Source of the DNA: Hymenobacter sp. DG25A
Lineage (GTDB): Bacteria; Bacteroidota; Bacteroidia; Cytophagales; Hymenobacteraceae
Length of the DNA stretch: 64,000 nt
NCBI RefSeq assembly: GCF_001280305.1
Contig: NZ_CP012623.1
Span: 868,001 to 932,000 of the forward strand
Direction: 5' to 3'
A model generated the notes under the pieces. It was not told the origin of the DNA and did no database searches. It was given only the letters and a program-made list of their open reading frames with translations. Of the stretch, positions 45,294 to 52,458 are shown in pieces (position 1 is the first letter of the stretch; the number at the start of each line of letters is the position of its first letter). The position numbers and the translations under genes were made by a program.

Positions 45294-45992
45294 ATGTGTA
45301 AATTATTCTTGAGGGTGTTTCTTATAGCTATAGTGTGTGGATTTGCGGCCTGTAAAAAGGAAGAAGCAGCTCCAGGTCCTGCCTTTGATGGCAAACCGTA
45401 TTACACATTCCAACCTGAAGACCGGCTATGGTTACAAATGCAAGTGGGAGATGAATGGACCTTTGAAAAGGCCGGCCAAAAAATGCGCTATAGGGTATTA
45501 GATATTGATGAACAGCGCCATTCCAAGAGTAGCTGGGGTGGATTCTTTGGTAACTCTACTTATTACTATTACGATGAGGCAATAGTCACCATTCAGCGTT
45601 TGGATTCAGCAGCCTATTGCGAGCTAATTTTTGGACGGAAACCACCTTACGGAGCTCAGGAAGAAAATCCGCCCTTTGATAAGGGAAGATTCTATGCTGC
45701 CGGGCGCTGGGATACCTATGTTGGAAACATCAACCCAAACCATAATACATGGGGCCTAGTCCGCAACATTCTAAACTTCCCTCCCGAGCCTAATTCATAC
45801 AGGTTTACATCACTGGATATTAATGGGAAATTGTATAGCAAAGTAATGCCCATGTATGCAGCAGCTACAGATCCTTATCCGTGTACCAGCTGCACCCAAA
45901 AGCAGTATATTATTCAGTTGTATTATGACCAGCAGGCAGGTGTTATTCAGCTATTTGACCGAAAGCATGAAGCTTGGAATCGAGTGCCTTAA
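45294..45992 (+). CDS. Hypothetical lipoprotein, low GC
   Basis: A 232-residue lipoprotein: signal peptide MCKLFLRVFLIAIVCGFAAC with lipobox Cys20, then a Lys/Glu-rich linker. The mature part is Tyr/Trp-rich (TYYYYDEAIV, RWDTYVGNIN) and contains a CTSC pair near residue 201. AT content is higher than in the neighbours, as is codon use with TTA/AAA. No family is recognised. Confidence 0.7.
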   Translation: MCKLFLRVFLIAIVCGFAACKKEEAAPGPAFDGKPYYTFQPEDRLWLQMQVGDEWTFEKAGQKMRYRVLDIDEQRHSKSSWGGFFGNSTYYYYDEAIVTIQRLDSAAYCELIFGRKPPYGAQEENPPFDKGRFYAAGRWDTYVGNINPNHNTWGLVRNILNFPPEPNSYRFTSLDINGKLYSKVMPMYAAATDPYPCTSCTQKQYIIQLYYDQQAGVIQLFDRKHEAWNRVP

Positions 45993-46024
45993 TAAATGGT
46001 AATTACACAAGCTGATATTCTTTA

Positions 46025-46633
46025 TCAGCGTTTGCGCTTCTTGGGTCGCCGGCTTTTGCGGGCGGGGCGTTTCTCCCGTTCGGCTTTGCGCTCGGCCCGA
46101 AAAGCCAGTCGTTCTTCCATACGGCCCATCAGTCGCTCGCGCACATGCTTCGCCAGCTCCGAGAGCGGCACCAGCTGCGTGGTGCGCAGAAAGCTCAATA
46201 CTTCGCGGCGGCGCAGGGTGCTTACGCCAGCCAGGCCGCGGGCCAGCAGGAACTGCTTTATTTCTTCCAGCCTCAACAGAGCCGCCACGGCGGGGCGCTC
46301 CACGGTGGCATTGTACAAGGCGGGGCGGTGCAGCTGCAGCCCATCGGCCGAAGCCACCAGAATACCCACCCATTCGGGGAGCAGGGGGACGAGCTTTAAA
46401 ACATGCTTTTCCGTGATAACGAAGGTGACGAAATCGTAGGCCTGGCTGTAGCAAGGGAGCTGTTTGGCCACGCGCTGCAGGGTGTCGGCGTCGCCTTTCA
46501 GCTCGTAGCCGTGCATAAAGTGCTCGGTAATGTGCACCACATCGGCGCGGGTGGTGCCGGTGGGCAGCTCATCCACGTACATTCCGCTCTGCAGCAGCGG
46601 ATACAACAAGGCGCGTATTTCGGGGTCGTTCAC
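46025..46633 (-). CDS. sce7726 family protein (PDDEXK-like)
   Basis: A 202-residue protein resembling the sce7726 family, predicted PDDEXK-type nuclease-like proteins. Landmarks: an N-terminal helix DPEIRALLYPLL, VDELPTG, RADVVHI, and GYELKGDADTLQRV (the E-x-K of the active site, after an acidic Asp in RADV), then YDFVTFVITEKHV and PEWVGILVASADG. The C-terminus is highly basic (RAERKAEREKRPARKSRRPKKRKR), which suits nucleic acid binding. Start is a GTG codon. It is alone here, with no toxin, methylase or phage gene near it. Function unknown. Confidence 0.8.
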   Translation of the reverse strand: MNDPEIRALLYPLLQSGMYVDELPTGTTRADVVHITEHFMHGYELKGDADTLQRVAKQLPCYSQAYDFVTFVITEKHVLKLVPLLPEWVGILVASADGLQLHRPALYNATVERPAVAALLRLEEIKQFLLARGLAGVSTLRRREVLSFLRTTQLVPLSELAKHVRERLMGRMEERLAFRAERKAEREKRPARKSRRPKKRKR

Positions 46634-46762
46634 AACAAATCAGGCCATTACCAAGCCGCAAGATACGGCGGTTGCCGGGGCCTTAGAAATAAAACCTCGG
46701 CCTGAAATGTCCTGGTGCCCTACCTTCGCCTCCGTTATTGGTTGTTGAATTTTGCTCATCGT

Positions 46763-48415
46763 ATGCCGCTGCCCATTACTTCCCGCACCTGGCTTTGGTT
46801 ATTTCTGGCGGCCCTGGGGCTGTCGTTTCTGATTGGGCTGGGTGTGTGGGGGCCGCTGGAAAGCAGCGAGGCCCGCTACGCCGAAATTGGCCGCGAAATG
46901 CTGGTGGGCCAGGACTGGCTGCACCCGCGCCTGCTGGGGATTCAGCATTTTCATAAGCCTCCGTTAACGTATTGGCTGACTGCCGCCGGGCTAGGGCTGT
47001 TCGGGGAAACGGCGCTGGGCGTGCGCGTGCTGCCGGTGCTGGCCGTTTTGCTGCAGATTTGGCTGGTGTATGGCCTGGGCCTGCTGCTGTTTCAGCAGGA
47101 CCGCGCCCGGGCCCTGGCGGCGGCTATTATTTACGGAACCCTGCCCGCTGTTCTGATTTCCGCGCTCAACGTTACCACCGATGCCTACCTGGCCATGCTG
47201 GAGCTGGCCGCGGCCTACGGTATTCTGCGCTATTACTATAGGGGCGGCGCACGCTGGCTGTATCTGTTTTGGATTGGGCTGGGGCTGGCCTTTCTCACCA
47301 AAGGACCGGTTGGCTTTGTGCTGCCGCTGATGGTGGTTATCGGGCATTATTTTAAACAGAAGCAGCCCCGGCTGCCTTTCACGCGCCACCATGTTATTGG
47401 CATAGTGGTGTTTCTGCTGGTGGGCCTGAGCTGGTATCTGTACCTAATGGCCGAAAACCTGGCTTTCCTGCGGTATTTCCTCTTTGAGCACACGGTAAAC
47501 CGCTTTGCCAATGCGGCTACGTTTAACCGGGCAAAGCCGTGGTGGTTTTACCTGCTGCTGGCCCCGGCTACCAGTCTGCCGTGGTCGGTGGCGCTGATTA
47601 CGCAGGCCGTGCGCACCCGCTGGAGCATGGTGCCACAGCAGTGGCGCAACGTGCTTATTTTCTGGGTGGTGGTGCCGCTGGTATTCTTCTCTATCTCCAA
47701 ATCCAAGCTGCTGCTGTACGTGCTGCCGATTTTCCCGGGTATGGCTCTGCTCACGGTGTATTACCTGGGTCGCCTGACCGACGCGGTTCTGCACCGTTGG
47801 TATGTGGGGTTTCTGGCGTTCTGGGGATTATTATTAGGTGCTCTTTGTCTGCTACCGATTCTCAGCATAGATAGCCGCCTGCCCATTGAAGCCGGTACGC
47901 TCACGGCCGGCCTGGCGGGCGGCGGTGTGGTGCTCATGGTGCTGCTGCTCACGCTCTGGGATGAAGTGCGGATAGTGCCGCGCCTGCTGGTAGCCGCCGG
48001 CCTGTTCACCATTACCCTGCTGCTTGCCGCTAAACCGTTACTACAGCAAAACGAGCTGGCCTTCAACGGCAGCCGCCCTCTGGCCGAGTTTCTGCGGGAA
48101 AAGCACCTGGATCAGCGGCAGGTATTGGTTTACAACGAGTTGCTGCCTTCCCTGGCGTTTGAGACGGGAAAGATTCCGGTGTCCATTTTTGATGGCAACC
48201 ACGCCCTGGCCCGCGAAACGCAGTTCGAGCCGAATGACACCTGGAAGCGCACCCTTATCAACCTGCAAAACCCGCAGGAAGAGCCGTATCTCGGCAGCCT
48301 GCTCCTACGCCAGCCGGTGCTGCTGGTAAAAGGCGAGCTGCCCGCCCAAAGGCAGTGGCTGCTGCGCTATTTCAAGCAGCACGAGAAAATGGGCAAGTGG
48401 ACCATTTGGTGGTAA
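46763..48415 (+). CDS. GT39/ArnT-like membrane glycosyltransferase
   Basis: A 550-residue integral membrane protein with about 12 helices. The first periplasmic loop carries the conserved WGPLESSEARYAEIGREML motif (with the catalytic acidic residue) and then HFHKPPLTYWLTAAGL, the signature of lipid-linked-sugar transferases of the GT39/ArnT type. The C-terminal part is a soluble periplasmic domain. The ATG at 46763 is used; an in-frame ATG at 46715 adds 16 residues. It should transfer a sugar from a polyprenyl-phosphate carrier to lipid A, a protein or a polysaccharide; substrate unknown. A long perfect palindrome follows the stop codon. Confidence 0.92.
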   Translation: MPLPITSRTWLWLFLAALGLSFLIGLGVWGPLESSEARYAEIGREMLVGQDWLHPRLLGIQHFHKPPLTYWLTAAGLGLFGETALGVRVLPVLAVLLQIWLVYGLGLLLFQQDRARALAAAIIYGTLPAVLISALNVTTDAYLAMLELAAAYGILRYYYRGGARWLYLFWIGLGLAFLTKGPVGFVLPLMVVIGHYFKQKQPRLPFTRHHVIGIVVFLLVGLSWYLYLMAENLAFLRYFLFEHTVNRFANAATFNRAKPWWFYLLLAPATSLPWSVALITQAVRTRWSMVPQQWRNVLIFWVVVPLVFFSISKSKLLLYVLPIFPGMALLTVYYLGRLTDAVLHRWYVGFLAFWGLLLGALCLLPILSIDSRLPIEAGTLTAGLAGGGVVLMVLLLTLWDEVRIVPRLLVAAGLFTITLLLAAKPLLQQNELAFNGSRPLAEFLREKHLDQRQVLVYNELLPSLAFETGKIPVSIFDGNHALARETQFEPNDTWKRTLINLQNPQEEPYLGSLLLRQPVLLVKGELPAQRQWLLRYFKQHEKMGKWTIWW

Positions 48416-48440
48416 TAACTGCTAAAGAAGTGCTATAAAA

Positions 48441-48552
48441 AAAGCCTGTCATCCTGAGCTTGCGAAGGACCTTCTCACGAAAGAACGAGTCGTTGTTACG
48501 CAAGTCGTTCAGTAGTGAGAAGGTCCTTCGCAAGCTCAGGATGACAGGCTTT
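48441..48552. repeat. Palindromic repeat, TCATCCTGAGC subtype, 38-bp perfect arms
   Basis: Arms 48441-48478 and 48515-48552 are perfectly complementary over 38 bp, with an inner semi-palindromic loop containing AACGAGTCGTTGTTACGC. The arm core is GTCATCCTGAGC-TTGC-GAAGGACCTTCTCAC. It sits between the convergent GT39-like and lysA genes and could end transcription on both strands. A second copy of this subtype is at 56911-57012. Confidence 0.9.
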
Positions 48553-48597
48553 TAAAGGGAGTGTTTTAAAGGCTCCTCAATAACGCCTTTACACGCT

Positions 48598-49743
48598 TTA
48601 CAGCGAATACACTGCCTCCGCCTTTTCCCGCAGGTTATAACTGGATGACATCACCTCGCCATACGCCCCGGCGGAGCGGATAACCACGATGTCGCCGCGG
48701 CGGGTTTCGGGTAGCAGCACTTGCCGGCCAAAGGTGTCCGAGGACTCGCAGATGGGGCCCACAACGTCATAGGGCTGCGCCTCGCCCTGGCTGGTGAGGT
48801 TTTGAATAGCGTGGTAGCTGCCGTACAAAGCCGGGCGGATCAGCTCCGTCATGCCCGCGTCCAGAATGGCGAAATTGGTTTGCTGGCTGCGCTTTACGAA
48901 GAGCACTTTGCTCACCAGGGAGCCGCATTGCGCTACCACGGAGCGGCCCAGCTCTACGTGCACCTGCTGGTTGGGGCGGCGCACCAGGTATTTTTCAAAT
49001 ACCCGGAAATAGCGCTCAAACTCCGGAATCGGGTTGGTGTCGGGGGCGTGGTAGTCGATGCCCAGGCCGCCGCCCACGTTGAGGTGGGGCAGGAAGTGGC
49101 CCCGGTCTTCCAGCCAGGTTTGCAGCTCGTTCAGCTTGTGGCTGAGCTTTTCAAACACCGTGAGGTTGGTAATCTGGGAGCCCACGTGCGTGTGCAGGCC
49201 AATCAGCTCCAGATTGGTCAGGGTTTCGAACTGATCAATCACGGCCGGCAAATCGGATAGGTTGATGCCGAACTTGTTCGCGTCGAGGCCGGTGGTGATA
49301 TGCGGATGCGTGTAGGCATCCACGTTGGGGTTGATGCGCAGGGCCACGCGGGCGCGGCGGTTCTGGGCGCCGGCCAACTCATTAAGCACCGTCAGCTCTT
49401 CTACTGATTCGGCATTAAAGCACCAGATATCGGCGGCCAGCGCCAGGTTCATTTCCGCATCCGACTTGCCCACACCGGCAAAAACAATGTGGTCGGGTTT
49501 GAAACCGGCGGAGAGGGCACGCTGCACCTCGTTGCCGCTCACGCAGTCGGCCCCCAGGCCGTGCTCGCGGATGTGAGCCAGCAGCGGGCCGTTGGTGTTG
49601 GCCTTCAGGGCATAGTGCACCTGGAAACCCCGCGGCCGGGCAGCGCGCTGCAGCGCCTCCAGGGTTTGGTCCAACAGGCAGAGGTCATAGTAAAAAAAAG
49701 GAGTGGGGCGGTCGAGGACGCCCGCGGGCAAGGTGAAAGCCAT
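48598..49743 (-). CDS. lysA: Diaminopimelate decarboxylase
   Basis: A 381-residue fold-type III PLP decarboxylase converting meso-diaminopimelate to L-lysine, the last step of the pathway. The PLP lysine is K47 (VHYALKANT), the glycine-rich phosphate site is NVGGGLGIDY, and CESSDTF carries the substrate-binding Cys-Glu-Ser. YEVMSSSYN-type motif (YGEVMSSSYNLR) ends the protein. The length and start (MAFTLPAGVL) are typical. The gene is 83 bp downstream of lysC and should be in the same transcript, giving joint control of the first and last steps of lysine synthesis. Confidence 0.96.
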   Translation of the reverse strand: MAFTLPAGVLDRPTPFFYYDLCLLDQTLEALQRAARPRGFQVHYALKANTNGPLLAHIREHGLGADCVSGNEVQRALSAGFKPDHIVFAGVGKSDAEMNLALAADIWCFNAESVEELTVLNELAGAQNRRARVALRINPNVDAYTHPHITTGLDANKFGINLSDLPAVIDQFETLTNLELIGLHTHVGSQITNLTVFEKLSHKLNELQTWLEDRGHFLPHLNVGGGLGIDYHAPDTNPIPEFERYFRVFEKYLVRRPNQQVHVELGRSVVAQCGSLVSKVLFVKRSQQTNFAILDAGMTELIRPALYGSYHAIQNLTSQGEAQPYDVVGPICESSDTFGRQVLLPETRRGDIVVIRSAGAYGEVMSSSYNLREKAEAVYSL

Positions 49744-49826
49744 TGGAGCAATAGAGGCGGTGTGCCAGAGTCAGAGCTGTAGCCTGACCCCGGCCAGAAC
49801 AAGTAAAATCAGCGCGGGAAGAAGGG

Positions 49827-51164
49827 CTAGGCGACGGCTTCCGCTTTGCGGCGAAATAGGCCTTCATTGAGGGCCGTCAGCGCTCGGAGTTTATCGGGGG
49901 TATTAATGAGGATGCTGATGTTGTTGGGCGAGCCGCCGTAGCTGATCATGCGCAGCGGAATATCCTGCAGGGCCTCAAATACCTTAAACGCCGCCCCGTG
50001 GTTTTCCTGAATCAAGTTGCCTACCAGACAAACAATGGTCTGATTTTCATCGGTTTCCACGGTGCCGAAGCTGCGCAGCTCTTCCAGAATCTGGGGCAGG
50101 TGCGAGGAATCATCAATGGTGAGCGACACGGCCACTTCTGAGGTGGTTATCATGTCGATAGGCGTGCGGTAGCGCTCAAATACTTCAAACAGGCGGCGCA
50201 GGAAACCGTGGGCCAGCAGCATGCGGCTGCTGCGCACCTTAATGGCCACCAGTCCATCTTTAGCAGCAACCGCCTTAATAGCTTCCGAGCCGGTTTTGGC
50301 CGAGATGAGCGTGCCGGGCGCTTCGGGTTGCAGGGTGTTCAGCAACCGCACCGGAATACCGTGCTGGCGGGCCGGCAGAATAGAGCTGGGGTGCAGAATC
50401 TTCGCCCCGAAATACGCCAGCTCGGCAGCCTCATCAAACGACAGCTCCCGGATAGGATACGTGTCCTTCACCACGCGTGGGTCGTTGTTGTGCAGGCCGT
50501 CGATGTCGGTCCAGATCTGGATTTCCTCTACGCGGGCTGCAGCGCCAATCAAGGAAGCGGAATAGTCGGAGCCGCCGCGCTTGAGGTTGTCGATGAGGCC
50601 CTGTGCGTTGCGGCAGATGTAGCCCTGGGTGATGAACAGTTTTTGCCCGGAATGCTCAGCCAGTAGCTGCGTGAGGTGCTCCTGAATGTAGTCGGCGTCG
50701 GGCTCTTCGTCTTTGTCCAGGCGCATGAAGTCCAGGGCGGGCAGCAGCACGGCTTCGCGACCCAGAATATCCGTCACGTAGCGGTGGAACAGCTGGGTGC
50801 TCAGTAGCTCGCCTTGGGCCAGAATCAGCCGCTCGCCCACGGGCGTGAGCGGGTTGCGCATCAGGTCAAAAATGGCCCGGAAGCAGGCATCCAGCTGGCT
50901 AATGGTGGCCGCGGCCACCTCGGCCTGGGGCAGCAGCTCGCGGGCTACCATCAGGTAGTGCTGGCGCAGAATCTCAGTTTGGGCCGTGGCCGCCGTCACC
51001 TCGCCGTCATACAGCAAACGGGCCACGGTAACCAAAGCGTTGGTAGTGCCCGACATAGCCGACAGCACCACAATGCGCGGGTCGTTGGCGTGAATCAATT
51101 CCGCAACGGTGCGCATCCGCTCCGCCGTTCCGACGGACGTACCGCCAAACTTTAAGACTTTCAT
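49827..51164 (-). CDS. lysC: Aspartate kinase, monofunctional
   Basis: A 445-residue kinase phosphorylating L-aspartate, the first step towards lysine, threonine and methionine. The N-terminus KVLKFGGTSVGTAERM is the amino acid kinase motif; GGSDYSASLIGAA is a conserved ATP/aspartate loop. The C-terminal region holds two ACT domains (from about residue 300) and usually binds lysine as feedback inhibitor. No fused homoserine dehydrogenase follows. Upstream is a leader with a Lys-rich small ORF and a terminator, which may control transcription. lysA follows. Confidence 0.96.
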   Translation of the reverse strand: MKVLKFGGTSVGTAERMRTVAELIHANDPRIVVLSAMSGTTNALVTVARLLYDGEVTAATAQTEILRQHYLMVARELLPQAEVAAATISQLDACFRAIFDLMRNPLTPVGERLILAQGELLSTQLFHRYVTDILGREAVLLPALDFMRLDKDEEPDADYIQEHLTQLLAEHSGQKLFITQGYICRNAQGLIDNLKRGGSDYSASLIGAAARVEEIQIWTDIDGLHNNDPRVVKDTYPIRELSFDEAAELAYFGAKILHPSSILPARQHGIPVRLLNTLQPEAPGTLISAKTGSEAIKAVAAKDGLVAIKVRSSRMLLAHGFLRRLFEVFERYRTPIDMITTSEVAVSLTIDDSSHLPQILEELRSFGTVETDENQTIVCLVGNLIQENHGAAFKVFEALQDIPLRMISYGGSPNNISILINTPDKLRALTALNEGLFRRKAEAVA

Positions 51165-51214
51165 ATGCTATTCAGGTGTGCTTACTCAGGTACGAAGGAA
51201 AGGCAGGTTAGGGC

Positions 51215-51246
51215 AAAAAAAAGCGCCGGTCTGGGAGGACCGGCGC
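51215..51246 (-). terminator. Strong intrinsic terminator in the lysC leader (attenuator candidate)
   Basis: On the minus strand a perfect 9-bp stem (GCGCCGGTC at 51246-51238, GACCGGCGC at 51231-51223) with a 6-nt loop is followed by eight T residues (51222-51215). It lies 50 nt upstream of the lysC ATG. Its 5' arm can also pair with GACCGTCGC at 51287-51279 (one mismatch), a possible anti-terminator. Confidence 0.85.
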
Positions 51247-51285
51247 GGGTAGTTCAAGGCTGAAAGTTTCGAACAGGGGCGACGG

Positions 51286-51411
51286 TCATGCCAGGCGGCA
51301 TTTCTTATGTTTTTTGACCATCTTCTTGGCTGCTGATGCGTCCGCACGCACACTCCCGGCAGCAGCCAGCAGCAGAGCAGTAGAAATAGGACGGAACGAG
51401 GCAAAAAGCAT
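51286..51411 (-). CDS. Lys-rich 41-residue ORF upstream of lysC (leader peptide or small secreted protein)
   Basis: A 41-codon reading frame starting at ATG (51411-51409) and ending at TGA (51288-51286). The first 23 residues are hydrophobic and signal-peptide-like (start MLFASFRPIS, run ALLLAAAGSV, then RAD), followed by a short tail with six lysines in nine residues (KKMVKKHKK, codons at 51327-51301) and ending CRLA. The stop codon overlaps a segment that can pair with the terminator stem. This is what a lysine attenuator would look like. The alternative is a small secreted basic protein, of which many exist in Bacteroidota, followed by its own terminator. A -7-like box (TACTTTCG, one mismatch) at 51456-51463 fits its promoter. 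Confidence 0.55.
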   Translation of the reverse strand: MLFASFRPISTALLLAAAGSVRADASAAKKMVKKHKKCRLA

Positions 51412-51455
51412 CAGCAGAAAATCAGCCTTCCCGGAGTGGGAAGTAGTGTTCGAGG

Positions 51456-51463
51456 CGAAAGTA
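51456..51463 (-). promoter_or_regulatory. Possible -7 box of the lysC leader
   Basis: Minus strand reads TACTTTCG, one base from TAnnTTTG, 44 nt upstream of the leader ORF start. No clear -33 box. The remaining bases to 51569 hold nothing else that could be recognised. Confidence 0.3.
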
Positions 51464-51569
51464 ACGCATTGCGAATAATTTCGGTGCCTTTCGGCTGAAA
51501 AAAATCTTCCGCAGGCCCAACCAGGTAATTAATGTGGATAGGATTTAAGTTATTTATATCTGGAAAAGA

Positions 51570-51926
51570 CTAGGCTGTTTGTGGGCTGGAAAGCAAAGCA
51601 ATAACCGCCTCCGGGTTTTCTACTTCGATAATCAGCTGATCATACTCCTCGTGCTCCAGTTCAATAATCACAGCCTTTTTCTGGTGGTACACGTCCCAGA
51701 AAATGCGGCGGTCATCCTTGAAGAAAGTGCCGGCATTAAATAAGCCCGGAATGCTGGTGCCGGGCATGCGCCAGCCTTTCCACCACCCCTTCACCGCTTC
51801 CGCATCCTGCCGGGCGCTGCGGATATGTGCCGCCGGTATCTGCAGTTGGCTTTTGAATGCCCAGAGCTTGTGCAGGCCTTTCACATTGAAAAGGATGTTG
51901 CTGCCTTCTTTTGTTACTTCGACCAT
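51570..51926 (-). CDS. Hypothetical small protein, PH-like appearance
   Basis: A 118-residue soluble protein beginning MVEVTKEGSNILFNVKGLHKLW. Strand-rich content (FKSQLQIPAAHIRSARQDAEAVKGWWKGWRMPGTSIPGLFNAGTFFKDDRRIFWDVYHQKKAVIIEL) resembles bacterial PH-like (DUF304/bPH) domains, but no diagnostic motif exists. The start is the internal Met; the longer frame passes through the repeat region upstream (51964-51992) and is not believed. Function unknown. Confidence 0.7.
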   Translation of the reverse strand: MVEVTKEGSNILFNVKGLHKLWAFKSQLQIPAAHIRSARQDAEAVKGWWKGWRMPGTSIPGLFNAGTFFKDDRRIFWDVYHQKKAVIIELEHEEYDQLIIEVENPEAVIALLSSPQTA

Positions 51927-51963
51927 GAGGGAAAGAATTTTATGTAGAAAGTAAAAACAGAAC

Positions 51964-51992
51964 GTCATGCTGAGCTTGCCGAAGCATCTCGC
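51964..51992 (+). repeat. Palindromic repeat family, TCATGCTGAGC subtype, single arm
   Basis: One copy of the arm GTCATGCTGAGC...GAAGCATCTCGC on the plus strand, 19 bp beyond the stop codon of the GIY-YIG pseudogene. The same arm is found paired at 52339-52437. Confidence 0.8.
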
Positions 51993-52011
51993 ATGGTTTC
52001 GTTGCACTATA

Positions 52012-52301
52012 TCATCCTTGCCAGATTAGTGGATCAATAGCTACCCATGTTTGGTTGAAATCCTGAATTAATGCTTCTTTCATGGCCCGAACCCATCCCT
52101 TCAATTGTTTCTCCCGTGCTATTGCCTGTATTGGGTCAGCGCACAGTTCGAAATAGTCAACAGATTAGTCTGGTAGCGCCCGGTAAATTTACCTGCCTCT
52201 CCCAATCCTGTGTTATGTTCTTCCAACCGACGCTGCAGGTCATTAGTCATTCCAATATAGAGCACAGTTCGAATAGGGTTGGTAAGAATATAGACGTACA
52301 T
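52012..52301 (-). pseudogene. GIY-YIG nuclease gene, frameshifted
   Basis: A GIY-YIG endonuclease-like gene broken by one frameshift near 52157. The first part (MYVYILTNPIRTVLYIGMT) shows the YVY...YIG motif, then the catalytic Arg (NDLQRRLEEHN) and a FTGRYQTNLL block. In a second frame it goes on with DYFELCADPIQAIAREKQLKGW, RAMKEALIQDFN, then a TGA at 52014-52012. Together they make about 96 residues, the normal length for this stand-alone single-domain family (YhbQ-like). A one-base deletion explains the break; all catalytic residues on both sides are kept, so inactivation looks recent. Flanked on both sides by repeats of the TCATGCTGAGC family, 19 and 37 bp away. Confidence 0.88.
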
Positions 52302-52338
52302 AAAGGCTTTACTTTTTCAGAACTGATAATGTAAAACG

Positions 52339-52437
52339 GTCATGCTGAGCGTAGCCGAAGCATCTCGCTAGTGTGGTAACTATTGATTAGCACCACAACC
52401 TCAGCACGCGAGATGCTTCGGCTGCGCTCAGCATGAC
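52339..52437. repeat. Palindromic repeat pair, TCATGCTGAGC subtype, upstream of the GIY-YIG pseudogene
   Basis: Left arm (52339 to about 52376) and right arm (about 52393-52437) are inverted copies with the core GTCATGCTGAGC-G[TC]AGCC-GAAGCATCTCGC and a few mismatches. It begins 37 bp upstream of the pseudogene start. Confidence 0.88.
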
Positions 52438-52458
52438 GTTCTATTTTAGTGCTCTAAA

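Noticed and set aside
46025..46633. A restriction or defence role for the sce7726 protein
   Set aside because: No methylase, toxin partner or phage gene lies next to it, so no defence function can be supported.
51186..51404. A 72-codon minus-strand frame upstream of lysC
   Set aside because: It reads through the terminator stem and T-tract and overlaps the more plausible 41-codon Lys-rich ORF in another frame.
51165..51560. A lysine riboswitch (L box) upstream of lysC
   Set aside because: The conserved L-box core and multi-stem layout could not be recognised, and L boxes are uncommon in Bacteroidota; the leader ORF plus terminator fits better.
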